36,835 nucleotides of DNA from Paenibacillus sp. ACRRY. GTDB lineage: Bacteria > Bacillota > Bacilli > Paenibacillales > Paenibacillaceae. The translations under genes were made by a program, and so were the position numbers. The notes beneath the pieces are model-generated. The model was given only the letters and a program-made list of their open reading frames with translations. It was not told the origin of the DNA and ran no database searches. The stretch lies in NCBI RefSeq assembly GCF_022346995.1, contig NZ_JAKRNM010000022.1:1-36835 (forward strand). Direction: 5' to 3'. This document shows, one piece after another, positions 1-7,134 of this stretch (position 1 is the first letter of the stretch; each line of letters opens with the position of its first letter).

Positions 1-121
1 ATATCGCCGTTTGCTACTTTGGCTAGTGCTGAACGCCATCGTGACAAACCTGTTTCTCCGTTGTACAGAAAGCCCTGCTGCTTCCCTGCTTTTTCTGCCT
101 GCGTAAGTGCCTTCCTCGCGC
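1..121. repeat. Left copy of the 121-bp terminal direct repeat
   Basis: These bases are identical to the last 121 bases of the window. Such an exact end overlap is what an assembler leaves when it walks around a circular or circularly permuted molecule, and 121 is a common k-mer size. The SGNH hydrolase frame reads through the join without interruption, which supports true circularity. A genuine short terminal redundancy cannot be excluded from sequence alone. Confidence 0.95.
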
Positions 122-149
122 TGTATCTCGCGCGTGAATCATGCGCCAT
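1..149 (-). CDS. SGNH/GDSL-family hydrolase, 5' part (rest at 35718-36835)
   Basis: This is the N-terminal part of the hydrolase whose body lies at the other end of the window. The ATG at 149 follows GGAGGAGGAATTTAG, an excellent ribosome site, and sits directly after the stop of the minor capsid gene (TAG then ATG), so the two are probably translationally coupled. Reading down to base 1 and continuing at base 36714 gives 381 residues. That is 34 more than the first methionine visible inside the right-hand copy. The added N-terminus (MAHDSRARYSARKALTQAEK) is basic and helical and has no signal peptide. Confidence 0.85.
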   Translation of the reverse strand, partial: MAHDSRARYSARKALTQAEKAGKQQGFLYNGETGLSRWRSALAKVANGD

Positions 150-992
150 CTAAATTCCTCCTCCGATATTTTCCGGATTGCGTACCGGAGAAAGCACGTG
201 ACGACAACGTGGATGAAATATTTCGCGACGAGGTAGATCGCCTACATACGGATAATCTCCGGGAGCATCCGGTACTAACTTGATGATGCGGCCTTCCCAG
301 TTACGACACGCATCTTTTGCGCCATGACTTGATATCTGCGCGTAATATGTTTCGCGTCCGATCGCCTCGTTTATCGTTGCGTCTCGGTGCGCGGAATTAA
401 GTTTCGTACGTGTCACGGTATCGACGTATACTTCCGGTTTCCAACGCCGTCCTGCTGCGTCAATAATGCCGGTATCTGTCGCCTGGCCGAGTGTCTTACG
501 AATGCCCGCGAGCGTGTCCGCGTTAATTGTCCGGCGGCCGTTAATGCCCGACGCCATGTTAGCGCGAAAGGACTCCGCAGTTGCTTGGCGAACGGCCTGG
601 CGAACTCGGCGATCGATGTTCTGCGTCACCGCGAGCAAATCCGCTTGTGTATCCGCAATAGCCGACGCAACCATCTCACGGTTAATCCGGTTAAACTTAA
701 CGATCTTCTCCGCTTCGGCTATCGTATTAGCAACGCCGAGTCCGACGATTGCTCGCGCCACCCCGTCCGTTGCAGCTTTCGGAACATACTCCGCAACCCA
801 GGCGGCCGACTCCGCGTTTAAACCACGCAAAATAGCCGCAATCTCAGCGAGAGCGGCCTTTGCATGTGCGCGTGATATATCGGAGACATCCAGGCGTGAT
901 AATTCAGTTGCGATTGCGAGGATTCCGCGTTTATAGGCGTCGACGAGATGGTTAATATCGCGGTCATAGTTCGGATCAGGAATCCGCTCCAT
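150..992 (-). CDS. Minor capsid protein, MuF / phage_min_cap2 type
   Basis: This 280-residue protein probably sits inside the capsid near the portal, like SPP1 gp7 and Mu gpF. The C-terminal third carries the family signature: a VDTVTRTKLNSAHRD helix, then SSHGAKDACRNWEGRI, then a cysteine/histidine-rich end (IFHPRCRHVLSPV). This is the usual pattern of Gram-positive phage minor capsid protein 2. The N-terminal half is alpha-helical and alanine-rich. Its ATG overlaps the portal stop codon (TAATG), so translation is coupled, and the SGNH gene follows directly. No toxin domain is appended, unlike some MuF proteins. Family assignment is by motif and position. Confidence 0.8.
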   Translation of the reverse strand: MERIPDPNYDRDINHLVDAYKRGILAIATELSRLDVSDISRAHAKAALAEIAAILRGLNAESAAWVAEYVPKAATDGVARAIVGLGVANTIAEAEKIVKFNRINREMVASAIADTQADLLAVTQNIDRRVRQAVRQATAESFRANMASGINGRRTINADTLAGIRKTLGQATDTGIIDAAGRRWKPEVYVDTVTRTKLNSAHRDATINEAIGRETYYAQISSHGAKDACRNWEGRIIKLVPDAPGDYPYVGDLPRREIFHPRCRHVLSPVRNPENIGGGI

Positions 993-2443
993 TATACGAC
1001 TACCTCTTCGTTAAATATCGTGCTGTCGACGGTGCCGACCGTCCGTTTCTCGTCGTCATCGATGCGGCTCATCGCTTGTTCCGCCTGCTCATCAGTGAGT
1101 CCGTCAAGGCGTTTAACTGCGTCGCGTACGGACATCGTCGGTTTGCCGCCGGTACGGATTTGCGCAATTTCTGCCTGCTCACGGTCATCCGTCGGAAGTC
1201 CGTCAGAGAAGATAATGTGCGGCTTTGTTGGCGTGTAGTCGATGCTAGCTTTAGATTGTGCCTGATCAAGGAGTTGGGCAATAAAAAGTGCCTCTGTGAG
1301 CGCCTTGTCGAAGTACTGACGTTTCCGCGCTATTTTAGAGAGCAAAGGATTCATGCGATATTTGACCGCGAGTCCTGTCGCGCCACTAGTACCTGCATTT
1401 TCCTTCCCTAACGCAATGGGTGGAAGCTCCGATGTGGTCAAGAGCGTGTCTATGAGCTTGTCGAGTTCCTTAAACGCCGACTCAAGCTGACCATCCCATG
1501 TGACATATTGAGGCACAACCGAGCCTGAGTCTATGACCTCAAAGACTTTAGCGTAAGCAGCTCTTTGTTGAGGCACTCCGTCCGGACCATCCTCTAAAAC
1601 TCCTGCCGGAACAGTTAAAATTGGGTCCGCGTGCTTATCCAAGATTGATGCAATTTGAGTCAACCGATTGTTAATCTCACGGAACAGAGCCTTATGCTCG
1701 CTTATATCGTCCAATCCGCTCCATGTATCATCGAAAGAGAAATTCGGAACGTGTACGATAAGAGGCGCGGGCACTCCAGTTTTAAGCGGTGCCTCAACGT
1801 CTTCCAACTCCTTCGTAATAGTCCACGAGGTAACTTCATCATTTCGCGTAGTCAATGCGGTCATTTCGAACTTGGAAAACGTAATCTCTCCTGGAACATG
1901 CGTTTCAACCTGCAGCTCCCAGCGAATCCGTCCTTCTTCAGTAAAGGCAATTGGGACAGCTATGTGGTACGCCGCGACTTTTTTAGCATTGCCGGGCACT
2001 GTTTCCGGAAAGACGTACGCCGCATTCTGTGATTCAATCACCGCGCGATAAGGATCTTGTGATTCCGGTAAGATTCCGCGATATTCTTGCGCCCATTTGA
2101 TCTTATAAAACGAGTCTCCGCGGTAAGCATTTCCGTGAGCCATTTCGTAGTTTGTCGTATTAAGCGTATTTTCTTTGACTATCCGGTCCAGTGCTGATTG
2201 CTCCGCTGAGGCTTCCTCTCCCGCGCTATAAATCGGAGAGTCTCCGAATAGCAAATCGGCAGCTTTCTTGCATATCAATCCCGCGTAGTTAGCGTAGATA
2301 TAGCGTTTCGGATCAACTTCTATTTCTTCGCTCAGCCTTTTTATCAAATCAGCGTTACATCTGACAAGCTCCGCGTTTTCCCTGTATCGGTCTACCCGTT
2401 CCTTGTGTTCTTTTGGCGGATACATCTTACCAACCTCAAACAA
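992..2443 (-). CDS. Portal protein, SPP1 gp6-like
   Basis: This 483-residue protein has the size and place of a portal, between the large terminase and MuF. It would form the dodecameric ring at the capsid vertex through which DNA is pumped. The N-terminus (KERVDRYRENAELVRCNADL), the hydrophobic YANYAGLICKKAADLLFGDSP segment, and the later DKLIDTLLTTSELPPIALGKE helix with its glycine-rich AGTSGATGLAVKYRMNPLL follow the Gram-positive SPP1-type portal family. The stop overlaps the MuF ATG. The start is 13 bases after the large-terminase stop, preceded by GAGGAGGCGTCGC. The assignment is firm from order and length, although no catalytic residue can be used to prove it. Confidence 0.88.
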   Translation of the reverse strand: MFEVGKMYPPKEHKERVDRYRENAELVRCNADLIKRLSEEIEVDPKRYIYANYAGLICKKAADLLFGDSPIYSAGEEASAEQSALDRIVKENTLNTTNYEMAHGNAYRGDSFYKIKWAQEYRGILPESQDPYRAVIESQNAAYVFPETVPGNAKKVAAYHIAVPIAFTEEGRIRWELQVETHVPGEITFSKFEMTALTTRNDEVTSWTITKELEDVEAPLKTGVPAPLIVHVPNFSFDDTWSGLDDISEHKALFREINNRLTQIASILDKHADPILTVPAGVLEDGPDGVPQQRAAYAKVFEVIDSGSVVPQYVTWDGQLESAFKELDKLIDTLLTTSELPPIALGKENAGTSGATGLAVKYRMNPLLSKIARKRQYFDKALTEALFIAQLLDQAQSKASIDYTPTKPHIIFSDGLPTDDREQAEIAQIRTGGKPTMSVRDAVKRLDGLTDEQAEQAMSRIDDDEKRTVGTVDSTIFNEEVVV

Positions 2444-2456
2444 TGCGACGCCTCCT

Positions 2457-4226
2457 CTATAGTCCTTTAGGTTTTTTGCTCCACGATCTTCCCCGTCTTG
2501 CCCCGCCTCCTGCAGCCTCTACTGCACCAGCAAGAGAATCCGGTAAGTCATCATGAGTTCCGGAGGGAAACTGCTCCATTTGCTCGTGCAACAATCTGTG
2601 CGATCTGTTAAAACGCAAAAAACCGCTCTCGATAAGCGGCTCCAATGATTCAATGCGTATTTCTTTCTTTGTACGGGACACAACCGCCTTGAGGCGTACG
2701 CTTCCGATGCCTTCTTTCCGTAATCTTTCGCTCAGTTGCCGATACATGTCATGCTGTGCACCGACCGTCTCCACCGCAAAAGCCTTATGTCCGTAGCGTT
2801 TGATAATCTCAACCGCCTGCTCTAACGCTATATGAGCTGCGCATTTCCTCGCCCATGCCTCAATTACGTACATTACACGAGTGTTCCGGTCTATACCGAC
2901 CGTCACGATCGCGTTATAGTCGGAACGCGAGCTTTTGCCTTGCGCTATGTCCCAGAAAGCGTAATAATCAAGCGGAAGTTCTCGACCGAATGAATCAATT
3001 AGGTCAGATTCATCATAATACCGGAACAATTCCGGGTTAAATATCATCGATTCTTCATCGATCGGAGTATTTTGATATTCCGTGTTAAACGCTTTTGATC
3101 CGTTAGCCCATTTCCATGTCATCAGTGCCCACAATGGCTGAACTTCCGGCCAAAGTACGACCGCTCCTCTGTCCATTTCCTCCCGGTTTGCTTCGTAAAA
3201 AGCTCGAGCGGCCTTAACTCGGTCCTCGATGTCAGGATTCAAGTATATTGTGCGGCATTTTTCCCACAATTCTGTATGCTCCGGTTCTTCAATCAGCGCC
3301 TTGTACAGTTTCGAGTTAAAGTCTGACCGCTTCATTACCGTTCTTAACAACGACTCCGCGTGCACTACCGTTCCCATGTATACGAAGGCCGTTCGCTTAC
3401 CTTTCGGATCTCCTAGCGGTACCACCGTTTGCGAGAACCAATCGCGCATCTTCTGGCGCAGTTCCGGAGTGGCCGCGTTAGATCGTATGTCTTCCAAGTC
3501 ATCGCAGATTATCAGGTCAGGCCGTACACCTTCCCAGTTACGTCCACGCAATGCCTGGTTACTGGATGCGGCCTCCATCTTCGTTAACTGACGCTGGCCG
3601 CCATCCGCTGTAGGCTCCCACGCAACAAACTCTGAGGAGTTATCTTTCGGGTTCATTTGCTGCTTAGGATTCAGTAACGGACCAAAGTCTGCGCGTAGTT
3701 TCGCGTTACTCTTGAGCTGATTCGCAATCCACTCAAGGTTGCCGGTAGATACCGCAGGCGTTTCCGATATGTTGATGATATATTTACGATGTCTATAAGC
3801 GATCTCGCGTAATGGGAATGCCTTTGATAAGTACGATGATTTCGCGTGTGAACGAGGCGCCGCACGAACAACCTTAGCATTTATCTCCCGCATGGATACA
3901 TCGTCCATTGTCTCGCAAATTTCACGGTGAAATGACGGTGAATCTTCGACACTTTCAACGTCAAATCCGTCCCAGTTACCCGCGTTGCCAGGATTATGTA
4001 CCTCCGAGAAATATTCGAGCGCGAAGTATAAGAGGTCGGCTTCCGCTCTATGGATTCGTGACAATCGCTCTGATTCGTCGAGGTACTGCGCCAGTTCCGC
4101 CTCTTCCTCACTCGTTAGTAACTCCGGAACACCTTCCGCAGTCATCGCGTGAATTAACGCGTCTAATCTATCGATAATCTGTCCGCGCTCATCTCTATCG
4201 ACCCACCGATCGTTTACCCACGCCAT
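2457..4226 (-). CDS. terL: Terminase large subunit
   Basis: This 589-residue protein is the ATPase/nuclease motor that cuts concatemers and pumps DNA into the prohead. The ATPase half has a variant Walker A around residues 122-131 (RAAPRSHAKSS) and a Walker B around 237-245 (RPDLIICDDLED). The nuclease half is RNase H-like, with Asp426 (YAFWDIAQGK), Glu486 (FAVETVGAQ) and an acidic C-terminal cluster (GTHDDLPDSLAGA) around 557-568. The ribosome site GAGGAGGCGGAGTC precedes the ATG. Unusually, a 720-bp gene-free gap separates it from the small terminase upstream. The Walker A shape (SHAKS rather than GKT) is known among phage terminases. Confidence 0.95.
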   Translation of the reverse strand: MAWVNDRWVDRDERGQIIDRLDALIHAMTAEGVPELLTSEEEAELAQYLDESERLSRIHRAEADLLYFALEYFSEVHNPGNAGNWDGFDVESVEDSPSFHREICETMDDVSMREINAKVVRAAPRSHAKSSYLSKAFPLREIAYRHRKYIINISETPAVSTGNLEWIANQLKSNAKLRADFGPLLNPKQQMNPKDNSSEFVAWEPTADGGQRQLTKMEAASSNQALRGRNWEGVRPDLIICDDLEDIRSNAATPELRQKMRDWFSQTVVPLGDPKGKRTAFVYMGTVVHAESLLRTVMKRSDFNSKLYKALIEEPEHTELWEKCRTIYLNPDIEDRVKAARAFYEANREEMDRGAVVLWPEVQPLWALMTWKWANGSKAFNTEYQNTPIDEESMIFNPELFRYYDESDLIDSFGRELPLDYYAFWDIAQGKSSRSDYNAIVTVGIDRNTRVMYVIEAWARKCAAHIALEQAVEIIKRYGHKAFAVETVGAQHDMYRQLSERLRKEGIGSVRLKAVVSRTKKEIRIESLEPLIESGFLRFNRSHRLLHEQMEQFPSGTHDDLPDSLAGAVEAAGGGARRGRSWSKKPKGL

Positions 4227-4415
4227 GACTCCGCCTCCTCTTCGCTAATTTTCAGCGTGAAATAATGCTGTTGTTGCGTGACCCTACCGAATACACTCGG
4301 ACTTGGTTAAACGCGCTAAATACACGCTGAAAGCACGGTAAAACTACGGGGACATTGCAAGTCCAAAGTTAATTTTGATACGCGGATTTTTCCGGCACCA
4401 GTTGAGGCGGTCGTT

Positions 4416-4459
4416 AGGGGTCGAGGGGGGGTGGGCCGCCCTCTCACTCGCTGACCCTT
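4416..4459. repeat. Hairpin around a seven-G run
   Basis: AGGGGTC (4416-4422) can pair with GACCCTT (4453-4459) with one G-T, and inside it GAGGG (4423-4427) pairs with CCCTC (4439-4443). The loop contains the G-run and GTGGGCCG. The strong purine skew and its place beside the terminase genes make it a possible packaging-initiation element, but no known cos or pac consensus was recognised. Confidence 0.45.
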
Positions 4460-4630
4460 CCGGAATCACTGCGATTATTCATCCGCATTGCATAATCGTA
4501 AGCCTTCCGTTTATTCATCGTTATACACGGACTTGTGCACAAAAGCCAGATACTAGACACTAGTCCGCTCCGCAAACCTGCGCCCCGCCTACGTTTACTG
4601 GCGTTGCATAATCACGCGTTATACATCGCA

Positions 4631-4706
4631 TATACATTTCCAGTTATTAACGCGTACAACCCGCAGTGCTATGCGGATTACGCCCGTTAGTAGTTGGAAA
4701 TGTATA
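4631..4706 (+). ncRNA. Long hairpin, possible structured RNA or DNA cruciform
   Basis: Two 22-base arms (4631-4652 and 4685-4706) are complementary at 19 positions. The other three positions are G-T when read as plus-strand RNA, so a plus-strand transcript would form a continuous 22-bp helix. A minus-strand transcript would have three C-A mismatches. The helix continues inward (CGTA 4653-4656 with TACG 4679-4682) and is capped by CCGCA/TGCGG (4661-4665, 4672-4676). There is no obvious promoter and no coding potential. Whether it is transcribed is unknown. Confidence 0.45.
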
Positions 4707-4948
4707 CGGTCATTTCCCGGTGTCATTGCCCTTGCGTATTCACACGTTATACAGCGTCATTCACCGAGGAGTGAATAACCCTTCGTACTGTGACGTGGTG
4801 AATTACGAAGGCAAAACGAAAATTTCCGAAGGGTCACGCGCCAGGAGCGCGCAGTAGATGTAATTGACGTCTTGTCAACCGCAGTACATACGCACTCCAT
4901 CGCGTTCCTTCATATAATGACGCGCTAAACACACGTCATCTATCCGCT

Positions 4949-5335
4949 TTACACTCCGCGTCTTGCTTGGTACTCCGCGAGCTTACGGTCCAGCTCTTCG
5001 CGGTCAAGCGTAGTTGCATCCGTCTTGGTAACGTCGATCTTCTCCGTAAGCATCTCCGTCATAGTTAGTAGCAACTTGGCAGCCGCTGCATTCCGGTCCT
5101 CGATAGCTGCTTGTGCCATTGCGTCGGTCACTGCGGGTATCCGATCGAGTACATTACGCGTAATCTGTTTCTTTAACTCACGTTCGAACAACGCATCTTT
5201 CATCCAGTCATACAACGCTTGGCGGCTGACGCCAGCCTCCGTTGCGATCTGCTCCATCGTAAGACCTGCACGCTTAGGCTGCGCGAGGTAGTTAAGTGCG
5301 ATGAGGTGATGCGTCTCTAGGCGTTTAAGCGCCAC
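4949..5335 (-). CDS. terS: Terminase small subunit, HTH (phBC6A51-like)
   Basis: This 128-residue protein should bind the packaging site and hand DNA to the large subunit. Residues 20-50 form a clear helix-turn-helix (LTMEQIATEAGVSRQALYDWM), as in the phBC6A51 family of Bacillus phage small terminases. The remainder is a helical oligomerisation region ending in a charged tail (DREELDRKLAEYQARRGV). The start is GTG at 5335, eight bases after AAAGGAGA. It is the first gene of the late operon, and an intrinsic terminator 140 bases upstream separates it from the early genes. Confidence 0.85.
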   Translation of the reverse strand: MALKRLETHHLIALNYLAQPKRAGLTMEQIATEAGVSRQALYDWMKDALFERELKKQITRNVLDRIPAVTDAMAQAAIEDRNAAAAKLLLTMTEMLTEKIDVTKTDATTLDREELDRKLAEYQARRGV

Positions 5336-5477
5336 ATATACCGTCTCCTTTACGTGAACAGTACGACTCTCCTACGCTCAGGCAAGGCGTAAGAGATACC
5401 GCGCTATTCTTTTGATCTTGCCTACATGAGTTTCTTCTTCGAGTTATCTTCATGTATAAGCACAAACAAAAAGACAA

Positions 5478-5497
5478 GCTCAGGCTTTCGCCCTCGC
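5478..5497 (-). terminator. Intrinsic terminator ending the early operon
   Basis: Read on the minus strand this is GC-GA-GGGC-GAAA-GCCT-GA-GC, a stem with a GAAA tetraloop and a tandem G-A internal loop, followed by TTGTCTTTTTGTTTG. It lies between the last early gene and terS, so the late genes probably have their own promoter in 5336-5470. No consensus sigma-A promoter was recognised there, consistent with a phage-specific activator or sigma factor. Confidence 0.65.
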
Positions 5498-5635
5498 GCT
5501 CACATCTTTCGATGATCGCACCTGCTTGTCAGTTCTTTGTATCTTATTGAATTGATAACGCGCATAAAGGTATATAATCCTATTCGTCCCGCGAGGTTTA
5601 GTTTGCGAAGCAAAATCAACCGAAGCGGTAATGTT

Positions 5636-5682
5636 TTGTTTCTCTTTTACATCTTTCTCTTTTACTTCTTTCTATCTTTACC
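5636..5682. other. Pyrimidine-rich tract beside the iterons
   Basis: Almost every base on the plus strand here is C or T. The unit TCTCTTTTAC-(A/T)TCTTTC occurs twice in tandem. Easily melted strand-asymmetric tracts next to iterons are common in replication origins. Together with the 25-bp repeats this is a candidate unwinding element. No A+T-rich 13-mers or DnaA boxes were convincingly identified. Confidence 0.4.
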
Positions 5683-5750
5683 GTCTGCCTAGCGCATACT
5701 ATGGATCGTATGTCTAGCGCATATCACCGGTAGTATGTCTAGCGCCTACT
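5683..5750. repeat. Three 25-bp iterons (CTAGCGC core)
   Basis: CTAGCGC occurs at 5689, 5714 and 5739, exactly 25 bp apart, embedded in longer repeats of the form GTATGTCTAGCGCATAT (first copy GTCTGCCTAGCGCATACT). Strict phasing at 25 bp is typical of iterons bound by a replication initiator. The last copy overlaps the stop codon of the winged-helix-like gene just upstream, a common placement in which a Rep gene borders its own binding sites. Confidence 0.65.
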
Positions 5751-6267
5751 AAGCAACTTTAGCGGATGACCGTCGCGGCTTGTATACGGAGTGGTCCGGC
5801 ATTATTACGACGCCGTCCTCGTCCACTATATAGCCATCGTCCGTGATACGCGGACAGTATGACGGAAAATACCACTTAAATCGCCGCGTGCCTTCGTAAT
5901 GACTCGCGCTCCGGATAATCCCGTTTGTGTCCAGGATGTCCGCAAGCAGCTTAACCCGGTTACGTTCGATCCTAAGCGCACCCATTATCGCTTCGTACGA
6001 TAAGAAACACGCGCCGAATCTGTCGTTATAGGTACCGTCAGCACGCGTATGGTTGCCGTCAATATACGACTGCAGGAGGAAATAAAACGCAACGATGTCG
6101 CGTATCTCCGGCTTGCGTCGGCTCTCCGCAAAAACTACGTCGTACGCCTCGTTTATAATGCGCGGGAATACCTTGCGCACCAGCTCACGGTTGTACGTCT
6201 CGTAGCCCGCCGGACTATCGAGTAGCTCCCGCTTGTCGTTCGGAAGAGGCTTAACTACTTCGCTCAT
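5749..6267 (-). CDS. Winged-helix-like protein next to iterons, possible replication initiator
   Basis: This 172-residue protein was not recognised outright. The start is the ATG at 6267 (MSEVVKPLPNDKREL), preceded by ACGGAGGTGCGGC. It overlaps the stop of the upstream gene as ATGA. Residues about 90-135 (CFLSYEAIMGALRIERNRVK then LLADILDTNGIIRS) look like a winged helix-turn-helix, with an aromatic wing (RRFKWYFPSY) after it. That layout resembles small Firmicutes phage or plasmid Rep and replisome-organiser proteins. The iteron array begins at its stop codon. Initiator function is therefore an inference from fold and neighbourhood; a transcription regulator is the alternative. Confidence 0.5.
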   Translation of the reverse strand: MSEVVKPLPNDKRELLDSPAGYETYNRELVRKVFPRIINEAYDVVFAESRRKPEIRDIVAFYFLLQSYIDGNHTRADGTYNDRFGACFLSYEAIMGALRIERNRVKLLADILDTNGIIRSASHYEGTRRFKWYFPSYCPRITDDGYIVDEDGVVIMPDHSVYKPRRSSAKVA

Positions 6268-6758
6268 GCCGCACCTCCGTGACCGTAAAGATTTATAAAT
6301 TGTCCGCTGTGCGGGATCTGGCGACATTCTCCGTTGTCTAGCTCGGCTCGGCCGCCCTCGTAAACCTGCAATATACGTTTAATCGTGCTCTTCTTACCCC
6401 AATAGAGCGGATTAACGTACGATGCCAGTCCCATAAGCTCACCGGCTTCCTTCTTAGTCTTCGCGTATACAATGATCGTCTCTCCGACGCTATTAATGTA
6501 TGAATAGACTTTATCTGTCGCGGGACGAACGTGCTTTTCTGCTCTAATATCCACGATTACATCACGCACCATCTCGCGTAACTCGTCACGTGAAATACCG
6601 AAGATTTTAGCGGGAAACGTTTCGCGCGATACCTCGATCGCGGCTTTTGTGAGAAACTTTTCGTAGCTCTCCGAACTCAAACGGTCCAGCGTTTTGAAAT
6701 CTACGCGTTTCTTAACGTAAAACTCAATGTGCATCCACAATCGTCTGATATCGGCCAT
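6264..6758 (-). CDS. Hypothetical early protein (164 aa)
   Basis: I do not recognise this protein. It is predominantly helical in the first 100 residues (charged, with RDELREMVRDVIVDI), then has a basic segment YAKTKKEAGELMGL and a C-terminal half with many Gly, Tyr and His. No membrane segment or signal peptide is seen. The ATG at 6758 follows AAGGAGACGATAAC. It is the first cistron of a two-gene unit with the winged-helix gene (four-base overlap), so it may act with it in replication or its control. A 375-base intergenic region upstream probably holds its promoter. Confidence 0.6.
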   Translation of the reverse strand: MADIRRLWMHIEFYVKKRVDFKTLDRLSSESYEKFLTKAAIEVSRETFPAKIFGISRDELREMVRDVIVDIRAEKHVRPATDKVYSYINSVGETIIVYAKTKKEAGELMGLASYVNPLYWGKKSTIKRILQVYEGGRAELDNGECRQIPHSGQFINLYGHGGAA

Positions 6759-7134
6759 GTTATCGTCTCCTTAGCGTTGGATTAACGTAAGGGCGTGCGG
6801 AGTATACCCGCATCATTCGTAGCCTTAACGTGGTGGAAAAGTACTCTCCCCTTATTGCCCGTAAAGTAGGGTGTTTTATCGTGTTTTACACTCAATAAAT
6901 TTTCGTCTCTATCTTCTAAGTCCGGAGATTGCGTAAAATGTAAGGTAGTCCGTAATAACACTTTCCCCTTATTGCCCGCGAACTCGGGTAAAAGTTGACG
7001 TTTTTAGAGGATTTATTTACCCAAAGGGTATACCGCCTGTGTTAGCGCGGCATCAGCTTTACTTGTGCGGGATTTTGTTATAAAATTATAATGGATAGCC
7101 TTGCTTTGACCTCTCGTAAGTTCTAAATATACCG
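6759..7134. other. Intergenic control region with paired 15-bp repeats
   Basis: No gene is seen. TCCCCTTATTGCCCG occurs at 6847-6861 and again at 6964-6978, 117 bp apart. Each copy runs into a small hairpin (CCC...GGG at the first, CCCG...CGGG at the second). TACCC-aaa-GGGTA (7017-7029) is another hairpin. On the plus strand TTGTGC-N18-TATAAT (about 7063-7092) resembles a sigma-A promoter that would read away from any gene. The repeats may bind a regulator of the 164-aa/172-aa gene pair. Confidence 0.45.

Larger units (their letters stand above)
4227..4948. other. Gene-free gap between terS and terL, packed with inverted repeats
   Basis: I see no credible gene in these 720 bases: small frames on the plus strand lack ribosome sites. 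What is visible is structure. A G-run hairpin lies at 4416-4459. There are perfect palindromes TTGTGCACAA at 4533-4542 and ACTAG-aca-CTAGT at 4552-4564, and a 76-base hairpin at 4631-4706. Smaller hairpins are ATTCAC/GTGAAT at 4759-4776, CCTTCGTA/TACGAAGG at 4780-4811, and ATGACG/CGTCAT at 4917-4939. The motif CGTTATACA recurs at 4519, 4617 and 4745. The position next to the terminase genes suggests a packaging (pac or cos) region, a structured RNA, or both. That is inference. Confidence 0.6.

Noticed and set aside
1..121. Functional long terminal repeat or transposon end
   Set aside because: The repeat lies inside an uninterrupted gene and has a typical assembly k-mer length, so circular overlap is the simpler reading.
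4375..4857. Two small plus-strand frames in the terS-terL gap
   Set aside because: No ribosome sites, no recognisable protein features, and they cut across the strong inverted repeats, which explain the sequence better.
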